This document shows positions 11,202-20,658 of a DNA stretch of 64,000 bases, piece by piece (the stretch's first letter is position 1; each line of letters opens with the position of its first letter). This DNA is from Pantoea sp. WMus005 (GTDB taxonomy: Bacteria; Pseudomonadota; Gammaproteobacteria; Enterobacterales; Enterobacteriaceae). A program made the translations under genes and the position numbers. Location of the stretch: positions 1-64,000 of the forward strand of contig NZ_JACBXU010000002.1 of assembly GCF_013415305.1 (NCBI RefSeq), in the 5' to 3' direction. The notes beneath the pieces were generated by a model that worked only from the letters and a program-made list of their open reading frames with translations, was not told the DNA's origin and searched no databases.

Positions 11202-13292
11202 TTAGTTGAAGCGCGCGTCGCGATCCGACGTCAGATCATACAGCTGGTACTTACGACCCAGCATCTGACCGCCATCACGCGTCAGCGGCACCCAGTTCAC
11301 CTGCGCACGACCGCGTGTTGGCGTCACAGTGAACAGATCCATTGGAACGGAGATATAGAAGCCTTTGGTGAAGTCGCCTTCGCCATACTCTTCAGACGAC
11401 ACGTTGGTTTTGGTGGCATAAACACCGACCATCACGCCGCTGTCGAAGCGCTTCGACACATCGACTGTCACGCCTTTATCTTTCGCCAGATACTGTCCGA
11501 CACTGGTTTTTACCAGCACATCCTGCATAAACCACGGACGCCAGTAACCCGTCAGGTTGCCGGTGGTCGCTTTATAGCGGTTAAACTGCATCATGTTGTC
11601 CCAGTCACGCTGACGGACATAGTTGGCATCGACGCCCACCGCCCAGTTCGCATCGACCGGACGATAAAGCACCTCGCCACCCACACCGCCGTACATCGTC
11701 TCCAGATAGCCGCCGTAAACCTGACCATAGAAGCCGTTACCGAGCTGGCCCATGTAGTTGGCCTGCAGATCGTTGACATAGACGTTGTTCTCAACGTAGT
11801 CGCGGATATGGGTACGCACGCGCGGCAATGAGGAGTCCGCTGGTGCGCCGTTGTAGTTGAACTTGTCGTAATTGTTGGCGAGGTTACCAAACAGACTGCC
11901 GCCCACCAGCAGGTGATCCGTCAGCCAGTAATCCGCACTGGCCATGACGCCGACCTGATACATATAGAAGCTTTCCGGGCCGCCCACCGACTGATTCAGC
12001 ACCGGTGACAGGCTGTAGTTCAGGCGATCTTTACGGATAAACATTCCCTGCTCAGTGGTACCCGGATCGACCGGTTCTTTGCGGGTCTGTTGCAGCGGCT
12101 GCTCATGCCCCAGCGGATAGCCTTCCAGATCGTTACGCAGGCTGGCGACTTTCGTCTCGGTGGTCACCTGCGGCATGTTAAAGCGCGACTCGGTGACATT
12201 GATGGTGTCGATGCCGTCAGGCAGGTGGTTCATGATGATGCGATTAGCGCGATCAACCCCTTCACGGGTGTCGCGATACTTCGTCTGCTCGCCTGACACA
12301 TACAGCGTATGGCCCTGAGTCTGAATACGTGGACCGTCGAGACCGGCGTTGTATTTCAGATCGGTCAGCTGAGATCCGACTACCGTCGTCTCCAGCAGTT
12401 TTGGCTGCGGCTGCGGATTGTAGGCTGGCTTCTCGCTGTCGATGTGCGCCTGACGCAGGTCGTTGAAGTTGGTACGAATGGTCACACCAAACATAAAGGT
12501 GTTGCCACGTTCGTAGCTGGCGTTGATGTCGGCCCAGTCGGTGACACGATAGATTGCCCCGACGTTGAGTTTGCTGCGCTGATCAAGGCGGCCAGCAAAG
12601 TCATTCTGGTAGTCGTTGCCTTCATATTCCATCTTAAGGCGCAGCGGCTGCCACGGCGTCTGATATTCTACGCCGCCAAAAAATGCCGTCGGGCCGTGGA
12701 ACATCTGCGAGCCATTGATTGAGCCCGCTTCGCCCACCCGCGGACGCTGGCAATAGCTGTCGCTGTAGGAGCAGAAGGGATTCTTAACGGTGCCGCTGTT
12801 GCCGAGATAGCCCCAGCCGAGGCCCAGGGTAAAATCGAACGGTCCCCAGGCTTTCGTCCCCACCAGATATTCGCTGTCGAAAAGACCAGTACCGCCGAGA
12901 TCGCGGGTTCCTACCGCCACTTCCGGCAGCCAGAAGCCTTCCTGCCAGAGACGCAGTTTCAGGTCGAAGGCTTTATCTTTATAGCTCTGCGTACCACTGA
13001 ATTCTGACACCGCACTATACTGACGTGTCCGAACGTCGGTATAACGCACGGTGGTTTCCAGCCAGGGGAAGAGCTGCAATGACGCAGAGTAGTAGCGGTA
13101 CTGATCGTTGTCGCGGGCGTTAAGGCTGAATTCGCCCTCTCTGGCCATGCGCGCCGTCGGCACCTGCATCAGGCCTACGCCACCAAAATCAGATTGTGAA
13201 GGACCCACCGGCGCGGGGAAGGTATCAGCCTGTGCCTGACAGGCTGCCGCCACAGAAACAGCCAACAGGCTGAATAAATAACGTTTTTTCAT
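11202..13292 (-). CDS. yjbH: YjbH-family outer-membrane polysaccharide export protein
   Basis: This 696-residue product matches the YjbH/GfcD family (E. coli YjbH about 698 aa). A signal peptide with the A-C-Q-A-Q-A region (about residues 1-22) leads into [20 protein letters not shown]. The remainder is rich in alternating aromatic strands, as expected of a large beta-barrel, and ends RDARFN. The family is linked to secretion of an exopolysaccharide with YjbE, YjbF and YjbG; the exact activity is not established. It is last in the operon, its start overlapping the yjbG stop by one base, and terminators follow. Confidence 0.92.
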   Translation of the reverse strand: MKKRYLFSLLAVSVAAACQAQADTFPAPVGPSQSDFGGVGLMQVPTARMAREGEFSLNARDNDQYRYYSASLQLFPWLETTVRYTDVRTRQYSAVSEFSGTQSYKDKAFDLKLRLWQEGFWLPEVAVGTRDLGGTGLFDSEYLVGTKAWGPFDFTLGLGWGYLGNSGTVKNPFCSYSDSYCQRPRVGEAGSINGSQMFHGPTAFFGGVEYQTPWQPLRLKMEYEGNDYQNDFAGRLDQRSKLNVGAIYRVTDWADINASYERGNTFMFGVTIRTNFNDLRQAHIDSEKPAYNPQPQPKLLETTVVGSQLTDLKYNAGLDGPRIQTQGHTLYVSGEQTKYRDTREGVDRANRIIMNHLPDGIDTINVTESRFNMPQVTTETKVASLRNDLEGYPLGHEQPLQQTRKEPVDPGTTEQGMFIRKDRLNYSLSPVLNQSVGGPESFYMYQVGVMASADYWLTDHLLVGGSLFGNLANNYDKFNYNGAPADSSLPRVRTHIRDYVENNVYVNDLQANYMGQLGNGFYGQVYGGYLETMYGGVGGEVLYRPVDANWAVGVDANYVRQRDWDNMMQFNRYKATTGNLTGYWRPWFMQDVLVKTSVGQYLAKDKGVTVDVSKRFDSGVMVGVYATKTNVSSEEYGEGDFTKGFYISVPMDLFTVTPTRGRAQVNWVPLTRDGGQMLGRKYQLYDLTSDRDARFN

Positions 13293-14035
13293 CAGTCTGG
13301 TATCCGGTGAGTCAGTACGGAAAGGATGCGATCATTAAGGTCTTCATAGCTGCCTGGCAGGCTCCATGACGAAAAGCCGAGCCAGATAACGCTGCCGGGT
13401 TCCACTTCCGCATGACGACGATTCCAGTAGGCAACCGGCACCTGCTGTGTGGCGCCTGAAGGGGCAATCACCGTGACAAAATTGCGTTCTGCCCCGGAGA
13501 GTGCGTCATGACCATCCAGATAGTCGCGTACGGATTTACCCGGCTGCCAGCTCACCTTGCCTGCGCCGCTGAGTGCACCGAGCAGCAGCACAGAATCGGT
13601 GGGCGCCTGCAGATAGAGGTCATAGCTGCCTTCCAGCCGACGGTTGTCAGCCGGATGCAGACGGATCCAGTCCGGGTCGAGCGACGTGAACTGGCGACCT
13701 GTCACGTTGATGGTGCTCAACTGGCGGATCACCTCATCAATGGCTGCCGCCCGATCGCCACTGCTGTCGGCACGCCAGGCCCGTAACGCGCCCAGCGTCT
13801 GTTGATATTGCTGCTGTGAGACTGCGGTTGCGCCGCGCTCTGCAATAAAGGTTGCGCGCCAGTCCGTGTTGACCTGCAGCGGAGGCAGAGTCACCAGCTG
13901 TGAGAGATCCGCGACCTGGCTCAGCTCAGCCTGACCGCCGTTGTGCGGTGCATGGACAGTAACCTGCGCAGCTGCCTGCGCTCCTGCGGCGCTGAACAGG
14001 CTCAGCCCGGCCAGCAAAATAGTGATTTTTTTCAT
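13292..14035 (-). CDS. yjbG: YjbG, GfcC-family periplasmic polysaccharide protein
   Basis: The 247-residue protein has a Sec signal peptide ([24 protein letters not shown]). Its soluble domain is of the GfcC/YjbG type (capsule-biosynthesis GfcC family), with [13 protein letters not shown] and a C-terminal block ending [16 protein letters not shown]. Such proteins are periplasmic partners of polysaccharide export systems. Its ATG overlaps the yjbF stop as ATGA and its stop overlaps the yjbH start, so the three are translationally coupled. The biochemical role in the family is unknown. Confidence 0.9.
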   Translation of the reverse strand: MKKITILLAGLSLFSAAGAQAAAQVTVHAPHNGGQAELSQVADLSQLVTLPPLQVNTDWRATFIAERGATAVSQQQYQQTLGALRAWRADSSGDRAAAIDEVIRQLSTINVTGRQFTSLDPDWIRLHPADNRRLEGSYDLYLQAPTDSVLLLGALSGAGKVSWQPGKSVRDYLDGHDALSGAERNFVTVIAPSGATQQVPVAYWNRRHAEVEPGSVIWLGFSSWSLPGSYEDLNDRILSVLTHRIPD

Positions 14036-14679
14036 GATTTCGCCGGCTTCAGAATAGTGATATCAACAGGGAAGGCATCGGCCGCCAGCATCTGATGGGC
14101 CTGCACCACATCGCCGCTGCTGTTATCGATCCAGAAGGTGTTCTCCCACTCGCGGTTACTGCTGTCGATGCTCACCTGCTCATGCCAGACACGGCACGGG
14201 ATGCGGTTGCCCGCCACGGTCAGCACTTCGTCGGTGCCGCGCTGGAAAGTTGAACGCACGGTCGCGCCGCGAACCTTGCCCTGCTCGGTCCACTGCACGA
14301 TGCGGGTCCAGCCTGCGCCGTTGCTGATATGCAGGCTGTCAGCAAGCGGATCCTGTTGCAGATTACTGACGCTCAGCAGGTTATCGGGTAAGCCCAGGGT
14401 TTTAACCAGGCGGCCATGCTGTGTCACCAGCATCGCCTGATCCTGCGTGACCCATTTCTGCTGCCCCTTCTCGCTGTAGCCCAGCACCACAAAAATGCGC
14501 GGACCCTCATTCAGACGAGCATAGAGACTGGCATAGGGAAGATTGTTGACCTGTTGATCGGTGACGGTGACGTCATCCGGACCGTTAACCGCGAGCAGCA
14601 AAGTCTGTTCAAGACCTTTTTGCGTTTGTGTACAGGCCTGCAGCAGCAGGCAAGCGAGCAGCAGAGGAAGTTGGCGCAC
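14032..14679 (-). CDS. yjbF: YjbF, GfcB-family outer-membrane lipoprotein
   Basis: This lipoprotein belongs to the YjbF/GfcB family of group-4-capsule-like operons. From the GTG at 14679 the product is 215 aa (E. coli about 212) and starts as a lipoprotein signal peptide with lipobox LLQAC, so Cys16 would be lipidated. An AGGGA ribosome site sits just upstream. The in-frame ATG at 14700 and the longer opening to 14784 run back into the terminator hairpin at 14709-14736, which argues against them. It is coupled to yjbG by a 4-base overlap and sits 192 bases beyond yjbE. Confidence 0.85.
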   Translation of the reverse strand: MRQLPLLLACLLLQACTQTQKGLEQTLLLAVNGPDDVTVTDQQVNNLPYASLYARLNEGPRIFVVLGYSEKGQQKWVTQDQAMLVTQHGRLVKTLGLPDNLLSVSNLQQDPLADSLHISNGAGWTRIVQWTEQGKVRGATVRSTFQRGTDEVLTVAGNRIPCRVWHEQVSIDSSNREWENTFWIDNSSGDVVQAHQMLAADAFPVDITILKPAKS

Positions 14680-14708
14680 TGTGTGTCCCTGATAAGTCAT
14701 GCCAAAGT

Positions 14709-14736
14709 AAAAATAACCACACAGGCGTGTGGTTAT
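14709..14736 (-). terminator. Intra-operon terminator between yjbE and yjbF
   Basis: The perfect 10-bp stem ATAACCACAC / GTGTGGTTAT with a 4-base loop is followed on the minus strand by TTTTTAC. It lies after yjbE and about 30 bases before the yjbF start, so it probably lets yjbE be made in excess over yjbFGH. Confidence 0.8.
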
Positions 14737-14871
14737 GTTTAAAGGTGCTCTGCCCGTTACGTCTGGCTGCAAAGCGGCAGACAACGTTGCTCCGCTGAAG
14801 TCCTCACCGTAGTGAGTTTCAGCCTCGCCCGTTTGTTACCGTTCAGTAATCAGACGCGTATCGGGCATCCA

Positions 14872-15129
14872 TCAACGAGTGGTGCTCGTCGTGGTTGTGG
14901 TTGTTGTACCGGTATTTGCACCGTCACCACCGCCAGAAGCGGCAATGCCGAGCCCGACCAGCGCGCCAAGTGCGCCGATACCGACAGCGGTGGACGCACC
15001 AGCAGAGATTGCTCCCGCCTGCGCGCCTGCTGCAGTACCTGCTTCACCGGCTTCCTGCGGCGCAGCGAATGCGCTTGAGGAGGAGGCAACGAGGATCAAG
15101 GCTGCACCGGCAACCATAGTTTTTTTCAT
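14872..15129 (-). CDS. yjbE: YjbE, small exported Thr-rich protein
   Basis: This 85-residue secreted protein heads the yjbEFGH exopolysaccharide operon (E. coli YjbE 80 aa). It has a Sec signal peptide cleaved after AFA, an Ala/Gly-rich hydrophobic middle and the characteristic tail SGGGDGANTGTTTTTTTSTTR. The ATG at 15129 with AGGAAA upstream was chosen over the longer opening to 15237, whose extra N-terminus is unlike any signal peptide. The YjbE role is unknown. A terminator follows in the gap to yjbF. Confidence 0.9.
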   Translation of the reverse strand: MKKTMVAGAALILVASSSSAFAAPQEAGEAGTAAGAQAGAISAGASTAVGIGALGALVGLGIAASGGGDGANTGTTTTTTTSTTR

Positions 15130-15650
15130 AACAACGTTTCCTGCATTGAGTGAATGAAGGATCTCTGACCGGCAACAATGGCGATGCAGACAAGCTGCGA
15201 CCAGTGCGACGGACAGTCCCATTGCGGGCGCGTTCATTATAGGGCAACAAAATATCAGAGTTCAGTGCCATAAAAACCAGGGCAAATGGCGGGGCGATGG
15301 CGTGATTTAATCAGTGAGATTGGGGATAACTACTTTTTATATCGGAACATTTCCGGTTGATACCCTATATTTCGCTGCAGTTAAGGGGAATGCAAAGCGT
15401 AATGTTCTTTTTTATTAATATCTGGTACGGAATAAGAATAATCAGAATTTACTCAGGGCGGTTGTAATTAAATATGATTATGAATCAATAGTTAACCTGC
15501 TCATTATCCGTTTTTCAGGTCCATTTTATACTGGGTATGACTCTGTTTCGCAGGCCGATGTTCAGAATTATCTTAGGCTACTTTAGGACTTTTCCCGCGT
15601 CAGAGTTTATCGATCAATCCAGAAATTGCCCAATAAGCCCTTAAAACAGA
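15130..15650. other. Long leader/promoter region upstream of yjbE
   Basis: This is about 520 AT-rich bases with no convincing gene. It holds a possible RcsAB box (15562-15575) and a -10-like TATAAA on the minus strand (15525-15530). If that is the promoter, the yjbE transcript has a leader of roughly 390 bases. No ops/JUMPstart element was seen. Confidence 0.6.
15562..15575 (-). promoter_or_regulatory. Possible RcsAB box for yjbEFGH
   Basis: The minus-strand TAAGATAATTCTGA matches the RcsAB consensus TAAGAATATTCCTA at about 10 of 14 positions. In E. coli yjbEFGH is controlled by the Rcs phosphorelay, so position and polarity fit. The distance to yjbE is long. Confidence 0.42.
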
Positions 15651-15678
15651 CAAAAAAAGGGCGGCAAGGTTGCCGCCC
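15651..15678 (-). terminator. pgi terminator
   Basis: GGGCGGCAAC / CTTGCCGCCC-type stem (15659-15678) is followed on the minus strand by seven T. It lies 18 bases past the pgi stop. Confidence 0.92.
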
Positions 15679-15695
15679 GATGAAATTAATGCCGA

Positions 15696-17342
15696 TTAAC
15701 GCCAGGATTTATAGCGGTTAATTAAGGCATTAGTGGAACTGTCGTGAGTGGTAATTTCATCCTCATTTTCCAGTTCCGGCAGAATACGGTTTGCCAGCTG
15801 CTTACCTAATTCCACACCCCATTGATCGAATGTGTAGATATTCAGGATGGCGCCCTGAGTGAAGATTTTATGCTCATACAGGGCAATCAGTGCGCCCAGG
15901 CTGTATGGGGTGATCTCACGCAGCAGGATGGAGTTGGTCGGGCGGTTACCTTCAAACACCTTGAACGGCACGATATGAGCCACTGACTCTGCAGATTTAC
16001 CGGCATCAGTAAACTCTTTCTCGACGACGTCGCGTGACTTACCAAACGCCAGCGCTTCGGTCTGGGCAAAGAAGTTAGAGAGCAGCTTCGGATGGTGATC
16101 TGTCAGCGCATTATGGGTAATGGCTGGCGCAATAAAATCACACGGAACCAGCTTGGTGCCCTGATGAATCAGCTGATAAAACGCGTGCTGACCGTTGGTG
16201 CCGGGTTCGCCCCAGATGATTGGGCCAGTCTGGTAGTCCACCGGATGACCGGCGCGATCCACATACTTGCCGTTAGACTCCATATTTCCCTGCTGGAAAT
16301 AGGCGGCAAAGCGGTGCATGTACTGGTCATAAGGCAGAATCGCTTCGGTTTCAGCACCAAAGAAATTGTTGTACCAGATGCCAATCAGCGCCAGCAGTAC
16401 CGGCAGGTTTTGTTCCGCAGGAGTGGTTGCGAAGTGCTGGTCCATGGCATGTGCGCCACTCAGCAGCTGCTCGAAGTTGTCGAAGCCAATCGAAAGAATG
16501 ATCGACAGACCGATGGCTGACCACAGTGAATAGCGGCCGCCAACCCAGTCCCAGAATTCAAACATATTGTTGGTGTCGATACCGAATTCACCCACCGCTT
16601 TGGCGTTGGTCGACAGCGCAGCAAAGTGTTTCGCTACGTGCTGCTGATCGCCTGCGGTTTTCAGGAACCAGTCGCGCGCGCTGTGGGCGTTGGTCATGGT
16701 TTCCTGGGTAGTGAAGGTCTTTGATGCGACCAGGAACAGGGTGGTTTCCGGGCTGAGATCTTTCAGCGTTTCGGCGATGTGGGTGCCGTCAACGTTGGAG
16801 ACAAAATGCATATTCAGATGGTTTTTGTACGGACGCAGCGCTTCAGTCACCATAAACGGGCCGAGGTCGGAGCCGCCGATACCGATGTTCACCACATCCG
16901 TGATCGCTTTACCGGTATAGCCTTTCCATTCGCCGCTGATGATGCGTTCGGAGAAGCCTTTCATCTTGTCCAGCACCGCGTTGACGTCAGGCATCACATC
17001 TTTGCCGTCCACCAGAATCGGCGTGTTACTCCGGTTACGCAGTGCAACATGCAGCACCGCACGATCTTCAGTGCGGTTAATCTTCTCACCCGAGAACATA
17101 GATTTAATGGCACCGCTGAGATCGGTCTCTCTGGCCAGCGCCTGTAACGTATCGAGGGTTTCCTGGGTGATGCGGTTTTTAGAGAAATCCACCAGCATCT
17201 GATCATCAAAGGTGGCAGAGAATTTGGCAAAACGATCGGCATCCTGGGCGAACAGATCGGCAATCTCTACCGATTTCATCTGCTCAAAATGCTGTTGCAG
17301 CGCTTTCCAGGCTGCGGTTTGTGTCGGATTGATATTTTTCAT
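15696..17342 (-). CDS. pgi: Glucose-6-phosphate isomerase
   Basis: Pgi interconverts glucose-6-phosphate and fructose-6-phosphate in glycolysis. From the ATG at 17342 the product is 548 aa (E. coli 549) and begins [19 protein letters not shown] as the family does. The opening to 17375 would add 11 residues not found in homologues. Signature segments are [29 protein letters not shown], the catalytic glutamate in [17 protein letters not shown], the histidine in [12 protein letters not shown], and the lysine in [17 protein letters not shown]. It is transcribed alone toward its own terminator and divergent from lysC. Confidence 0.97.
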   Translation of the reverse strand: MKNINPTQTAAWKALQQHFEQMKSVEIADLFAQDADRFAKFSATFDDQMLVDFSKNRITQETLDTLQALARETDLSGAIKSMFSGEKINRTEDRAVLHVALRNRSNTPILVDGKDVMPDVNAVLDKMKGFSERIISGEWKGYTGKAITDVVNIGIGGSDLGPFMVTEALRPYKNHLNMHFVSNVDGTHIAETLKDLSPETTLFLVASKTFTTQETMTNAHSARDWFLKTAGDQQHVAKHFAALSTNAKAVGEFGIDTNNMFEFWDWVGGRYSLWSAIGLSIILSIGFDNFEQLLSGAHAMDQHFATTPAEQNLPVLLALIGIWYNNFFGAETEAILPYDQYMHRFAAYFQQGNMESNGKYVDRAGHPVDYQTGPIIWGEPGTNGQHAFYQLIHQGTKLVPCDFIAPAITHNALTDHHPKLLSNFFAQTEALAFGKSRDVVEKEFTDAGKSAESVAHIVPFKVFEGNRPTNSILLREITPYSLGALIALYEHKIFTQGAILNIYTFDQWGVELGKQLANRILPELENEDEITTHDSSTNALINRYKSWR

Positions 17343-17375
17343 GGCAACACTCTTGTTGATATTAAGAACCGTCAT

Positions 17376-17737
17376 TCCATCGGAGGCACATCATGCCCGT
17401 TTAGCGTTTCAGTATGACCACAGTTGTAACTGAAAGGAAAAATTTTGTCAGCGCGCGCCGGACAGGCGTTTTCAACGCGGCTGTTTATCGTCAGCATTCA
17501 CTGGCGCGAATAGCCAGCGGGTCGCAGAGGCAACGCGCGGCAAAGTGTGACGCGAAAGTCTGCGCAAAACGTTGTGCCGTGTCAGGGATTGTTGCAGGTG
17601 CTGAACCCATTAAGCACTGTAGCCGCTGTGGCGCAGGTTAATTTGTTTTCTGATGCGGCTCTCCGGCCATCGCTGACATTGACAGCAGGTCCAGAAAAGG
17701 CTAAATCTATGCGCCTACTTGCGCACCTGTGTGCAAG
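17376..17737. other. pgi-lysC divergent intergenic region
   Basis: This region holds the pgi promoter side and the lysC promoter. A consensus -35 TTGACA (17679-17684) has a -10-like TAAATC at 17702, 17 bases on, placing the lysC transcript start just before the riboswitch. No gene is visible; short openings here are unlike any coding sequence. Confidence 0.6.
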
Positions 17738-17922
17738 CCAGAAGAGGCGCGTCGCCCAGGCAGTGTGTTGGAGGAACCGTATCCGGTGAAAACACATGAT
17801 GGGGAGCGACGCCGAGGTGGGTCAGCACGCGGTGTGTTGCCTGTCGGCTACAGGGGCTGAATCCTCTGGGTTGTCACCAGAAACGTCTGCAGTCGACGTT
17901 TCGCAAGGTGGGGCGCTTCTGG
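17738..17922 (+). promoter_or_regulatory. Lysine riboswitch (L box) aptamer for lysC
   Basis: The closing stem P1 pairs CCAGAAG (17738) with CTTCTGG (17916). The conserved lysine-aptamer segments follow in order: AGAGGCGCGT, TGTTGGAGGA, GAGGTGGGT, GGGGCTGAATCC, CTGGGTTGTCACCAGAA and GTCTGCAGTCGACGTTTCGC. They align with the E. coli lysC leader. Bound lysine reduces LysC synthesis. No strong terminator follows, so control is probably at translation and RNA decay as in E. coli, with the 18020 region carrying the ACGAGGT ribosome site. Confidence 0.93.
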
Positions 17923-18039
17923 GTGACTCGTCTATCCGATCTTGTCCGCCCGTTTCTGCTCTTTCCTTGTGCCTGGCTGAAAGAATGTTTCTCGACCCTT
18001 TCATCGGCGAGAACAAGATAACCTGACACGAGGTCCTAC

Positions 18040-19392
18040 ATGTCTCAAACACTGATAGTGGCAAAATTCGGCGGCACCAGCGTAGCCGATTTTGAAGCGA
18101 TGAACCGCAGCGCCGATGTGGTGTTGCAGGACGCCAGCACGCGTCTGGTCGTGCTCTCTGCTTCGGCGGGCATTACTAATCTGCTGGTTGCGCTGGCTGA
18201 AGGCCAGCAGGCTTCTCAGCGCGCTGTGCTGCTTGATGATATCCGCCGTATCCAGTACGCCATAGTTGATCGCCTGCAGCGCCCTGAAGTGATCCGTGAT
18301 GAAATCGATCGCATGATCGACAACATCAGCATGCTCTCTGAAGCTGCTTCACTGGCCACCTCGAATGCCCTGACCGATGAACTGGTCAGCCACGGCGAGC
18401 TGATGTCATCACTGCTGTTTGTAGAAATTCTGCGTGAACGTCAGGTTAACGCAGAGTGGTTCGATGTCCGCAAGGTCATGCGTACCGACGATCATTTTGG
18501 CCGGGCAGTACCGGATGTTCAGGTGCTGGCGGAGCAGGCCACGGCGCAATTACAGCCACGCATTGAGCAGGCTTTGGTCATTACGCAGGGTTTTATCGGC
18601 AGCGAAAGCGAAGGGCGCACCACCACCTTAGGTCGTGGCGGCAGTGATTACACTGCTGCACTGCTGGGTGAAGCGCTGAACGCGGCGCGTGTGGATATCT
18701 GGACAGATGTGCCGGGCATCTACACCACCGATCCTCGCGTAGTGCCGACGGCCAAGCGCATTGATGAAATCACTTTTGAAGAAGCCGCCGAAATGGCGAC
18801 GTTTGGCGCGAAAGTGCTGCATCCCGCAACGCTGCTACCCGCCGTACGCCGGGGTATTCCGGTCTTCGTCGGTTCCAGCAAGGATCCGGCCGCGGGCGGT
18901 ACCCGTGTCTGCAACGAAACGCGCAACCCGCCGCTGTTCCGGGCGCTGGCTTTACGCCGCAAGCAGACGCTATTAACGCTGCATAGCCTTAACATGCTGC
19001 ATACATTTGGTTTCCTTGCCGAACTCTTTAATATCCTGGCGCGCCACAATGTCTCGGTTGACCTGATCACCACCTCCGAAGTGAGCGTGGCGCTGACCCT
19101 CGACACCACCGGCTCGACCTCAACGAGTGCCAGTCTGCTGACCCAGGCGTTGCTGACTGAACTCTCGTCGCTGTGCCGGGTAGAAGTAGAAGAAGATCTG
19201 GCGCTGGTGGCGATTATCGGCAACCAGCTGTCAAAAGCGTGCGGTGTCGGTAAAGAGGTATTTGGTGTACTCGATCCGTTCAACCTGCGGATGATTTGCT
19301 ACGGCGCCAGCAGCTACAATCTTTGCTTCCTGGTGCCGGGTAATGATGCGGAAAGCGTGGTACGTACCCTGCATCGCAATCTGTTCGAGTAA
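18040..19392 (+). CDS. lysC: Lysine-sensitive aspartate kinase III
   Basis: LysC phosphorylates aspartate, opening the lysine/threonine/methionine pathway and feeding diaminopimelate. The 450-residue product (E. coli 449) has the kinase motif AKFGGTSVADFEAMNRSADV, the aspartate-site block TLGRGGSDYTAAL and DIWTDVPGIYTTDPR. The C-terminal ACT domains contain SLNMLHTFGFLAELFNILARH and DLITTSEVSVALTLD, which form the lysine-feedback site. The ATG at 18040 follows ACGAGGTCCTAC. Two layers of lysine control are visible: the riboswitch in the RNA and the ACT domains in the protein. Confidence 0.97.
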   Translation: MSQTLIVAKFGGTSVADFEAMNRSADVVLQDASTRLVVLSASAGITNLLVALAEGQQASQRAVLLDDIRRIQYAIVDRLQRPEVIRDEIDRMIDNISMLSEAASLATSNALTDELVSHGELMSSLLFVEILRERQVNAEWFDVRKVMRTDDHFGRAVPDVQVLAEQATAQLQPRIEQALVITQGFIGSESEGRTTTLGRGGSDYTAALLGEALNAARVDIWTDVPGIYTTDPRVVPTAKRIDEITFEEAAEMATFGAKVLHPATLLPAVRRGIPVFVGSSKDPAAGGTRVCNETRNPPLFRALALRRKQTLLTLHSLNMLHTFGFLAELFNILARHNVSVDLITTSEVSVALTLDTTGSTSTSASLLTQALLTELSSLCRVEVEEDLALVAIIGNQLSKACGVGKEVFGVLDPFNLRMICYGASSYNLCFLVPGNDAESVVRTLHRNLFE

Positions 19393-19484
19393 TCTTTTGG
19401 TTCATGCCTATTATCGGCACCGTGATGAGTGGTTTTATCTACCGTGGTTTAGAGGAAAAAGCAGCGTAATTTCTTCGATATCCA

Positions 19485-19513
19485 GCGGATCGGCAGCAGT
19501 CGATCCGCATTTT
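19485..19513 (+). terminator. Probable lysC terminator
   Basis: The perfect 8-bp stem GCGGATCG / CGATCCGC has an 8-base loop and is followed by ATTTT. It sits about 90 bases after lysC and about 140 before panS, so panS probably has its own promoter. Confidence 0.6.
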
Positions 19514-19652
19514 CCCGCCTCGCCCCATCTTCGTCTTACGCCATGATAATGAAATGTTATGATTCCACCTTCGTCACGGCAGTCGTTCCTGCCAGGCGAC
19601 TCTCTATGGCAAACCTGCATAAAACATAACATTCTTATAAGGAAGTCTGGCT

Positions 19653-20570
19653 ATGCTCGCCACGTTAACCCGCCTGTTCCCGCTCTGGGCCGTGCTGTTG
19701 TCTGTTGCCGCCTATTACTCTCCAGGTACCTTTCTCGGCATCGGCCCCTGGGTCACTTATCTGCTGATGCTGATTATGTTCGGCATGGGTGTCACCCTGA
19801 ATATCGACGACTTTAAGCGAGTACTGACCCGGCCTGCGCCGGTGATTGCCGGAACTTTCCTGCACTATCTGGTGATGCCGTTAGCCGCCTGGGGGCTGGC
19901 ACAACTGTTTCATATGCCGCCCGACCTGGCAGCAGGGATGATTCTGGTCGGCTCAGTCGCCAGTGGTACCGCCAGCAACGTGATGATCTACCTGGCGAAA
20001 GGGGATGTGGCGCTGTCGGTGACGATTTCGTCAGTCTCCGCGCTGGTGGGTGTGTTCGCCACACCGTTGTTAACCCGCTTTTATGTTGATACCCACATTC
20101 AGGTTGATGTGGTGGGCATGCTGCTGAGTATTGTGAAGATCGTCGTGATCCCGATTAGCCTCGGGCTGATTATTCATCACAGCATGAACAGTGTGGTTCG
20201 CCGGGTGGAACCCTGGCTGCCTGCGTTTTCGATGGTCTGCATTCTGCTGATCATCAGTGCGGTGGTGGCGGGCAGTCAGGGCTTTATTGGATCCGTGGGT
20301 CTGATGGTGATCGCGGCGGTGATTCTGCATAACGCGATTGGCCTGCTTGGCGGCTACTGGGGTGGCAAACTGTTTGGCTTCGATGAATCAACCTGCCGCA
20401 CACTGGCACTGGAAGTCGGTATGCAAAACTCCGGTCTGGCAGCGACGCTGGGCAAACTCTATTTCTCGCCGCTGGCGGCATTGCCGGGCGCGCTGTTCTC
20501 GGTGTGGCACAACCTTTCAGGTTCACTGCTGGCGGGTTACTGGTCCGGAAAGCCGATTAAGAAGAAGTAA
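19653..20570 (+). CDS. panS: Pantothenate-precursor transporter of the BASS family
   Basis: This 305-residue membrane protein is of the bile acid:sodium symporter (BASS) fold with about nine to ten hydrophobic segments. It closely resembles the enterobacterial PanS subgroup, which moves ketopantoate, pantoate or pantothenate: [41 protein letters not shown] and [22 protein letters not shown]. The last includes the crossover helix that lines the binding site. The ATG at 19653 follows AAGGAAG. It sits between lysC and convergent yjbB. Substrate assignment rests on family resemblance only. Confidence 0.82.
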   Translation: MLATLTRLFPLWAVLLSVAAYYSPGTFLGIGPWVTYLLMLIMFGMGVTLNIDDFKRVLTRPAPVIAGTFLHYLVMPLAAWGLAQLFHMPPDLAAGMILVGSVASGTASNVMIYLAKGDVALSVTISSVSALVGVFATPLLTRFYVDTHIQVDVVGMLLSIVKIVVIPISLGLIIHHSMNSVVRRVEPWLPAFSMVCILLIISAVVAGSQGFIGSVGLMVIAAVILHNAIGLLGGYWGGKLFGFDESTCRTLALEVGMQNSGLAATLGKLYFSPLAALPGALFSVWHNLSGSLLAGYWSGKPIKKK

Positions 20571-20575
20571 CCGTG

Positions 20576-20600
20576 GCGGCGCATGATTATGATGCGCCGC
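20576..20600. terminator. Hairpin between convergent panS and yjbB
   Basis: The perfect 9-bp stem GCGGCGCAT / ATGCGCCGC with a 7-base loop lies 6 bases after the panS stop. The tail TTCTC is only weakly T-rich. It probably ends panS transcripts. Confidence 0.6.
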
Positions 20601-20658
20601 TTCTCACTGCTGTAGCGCCGGGTGTTTTCAGCCTGACGCAATGCTCTGTTCACCCGCC

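Noticed and set aside
11175..11831. 218-codon open frame on the plus strand over yjbH
   Set aside because: It lies inside the yjbH coding sequence with no recognisable motif and an unlikely residue composition.
17796..18026. 76-codon open frame between pgi and lysC
   Set aside because: It lies within the lysine riboswitch and its expression platform, which explains the sequence conservation.
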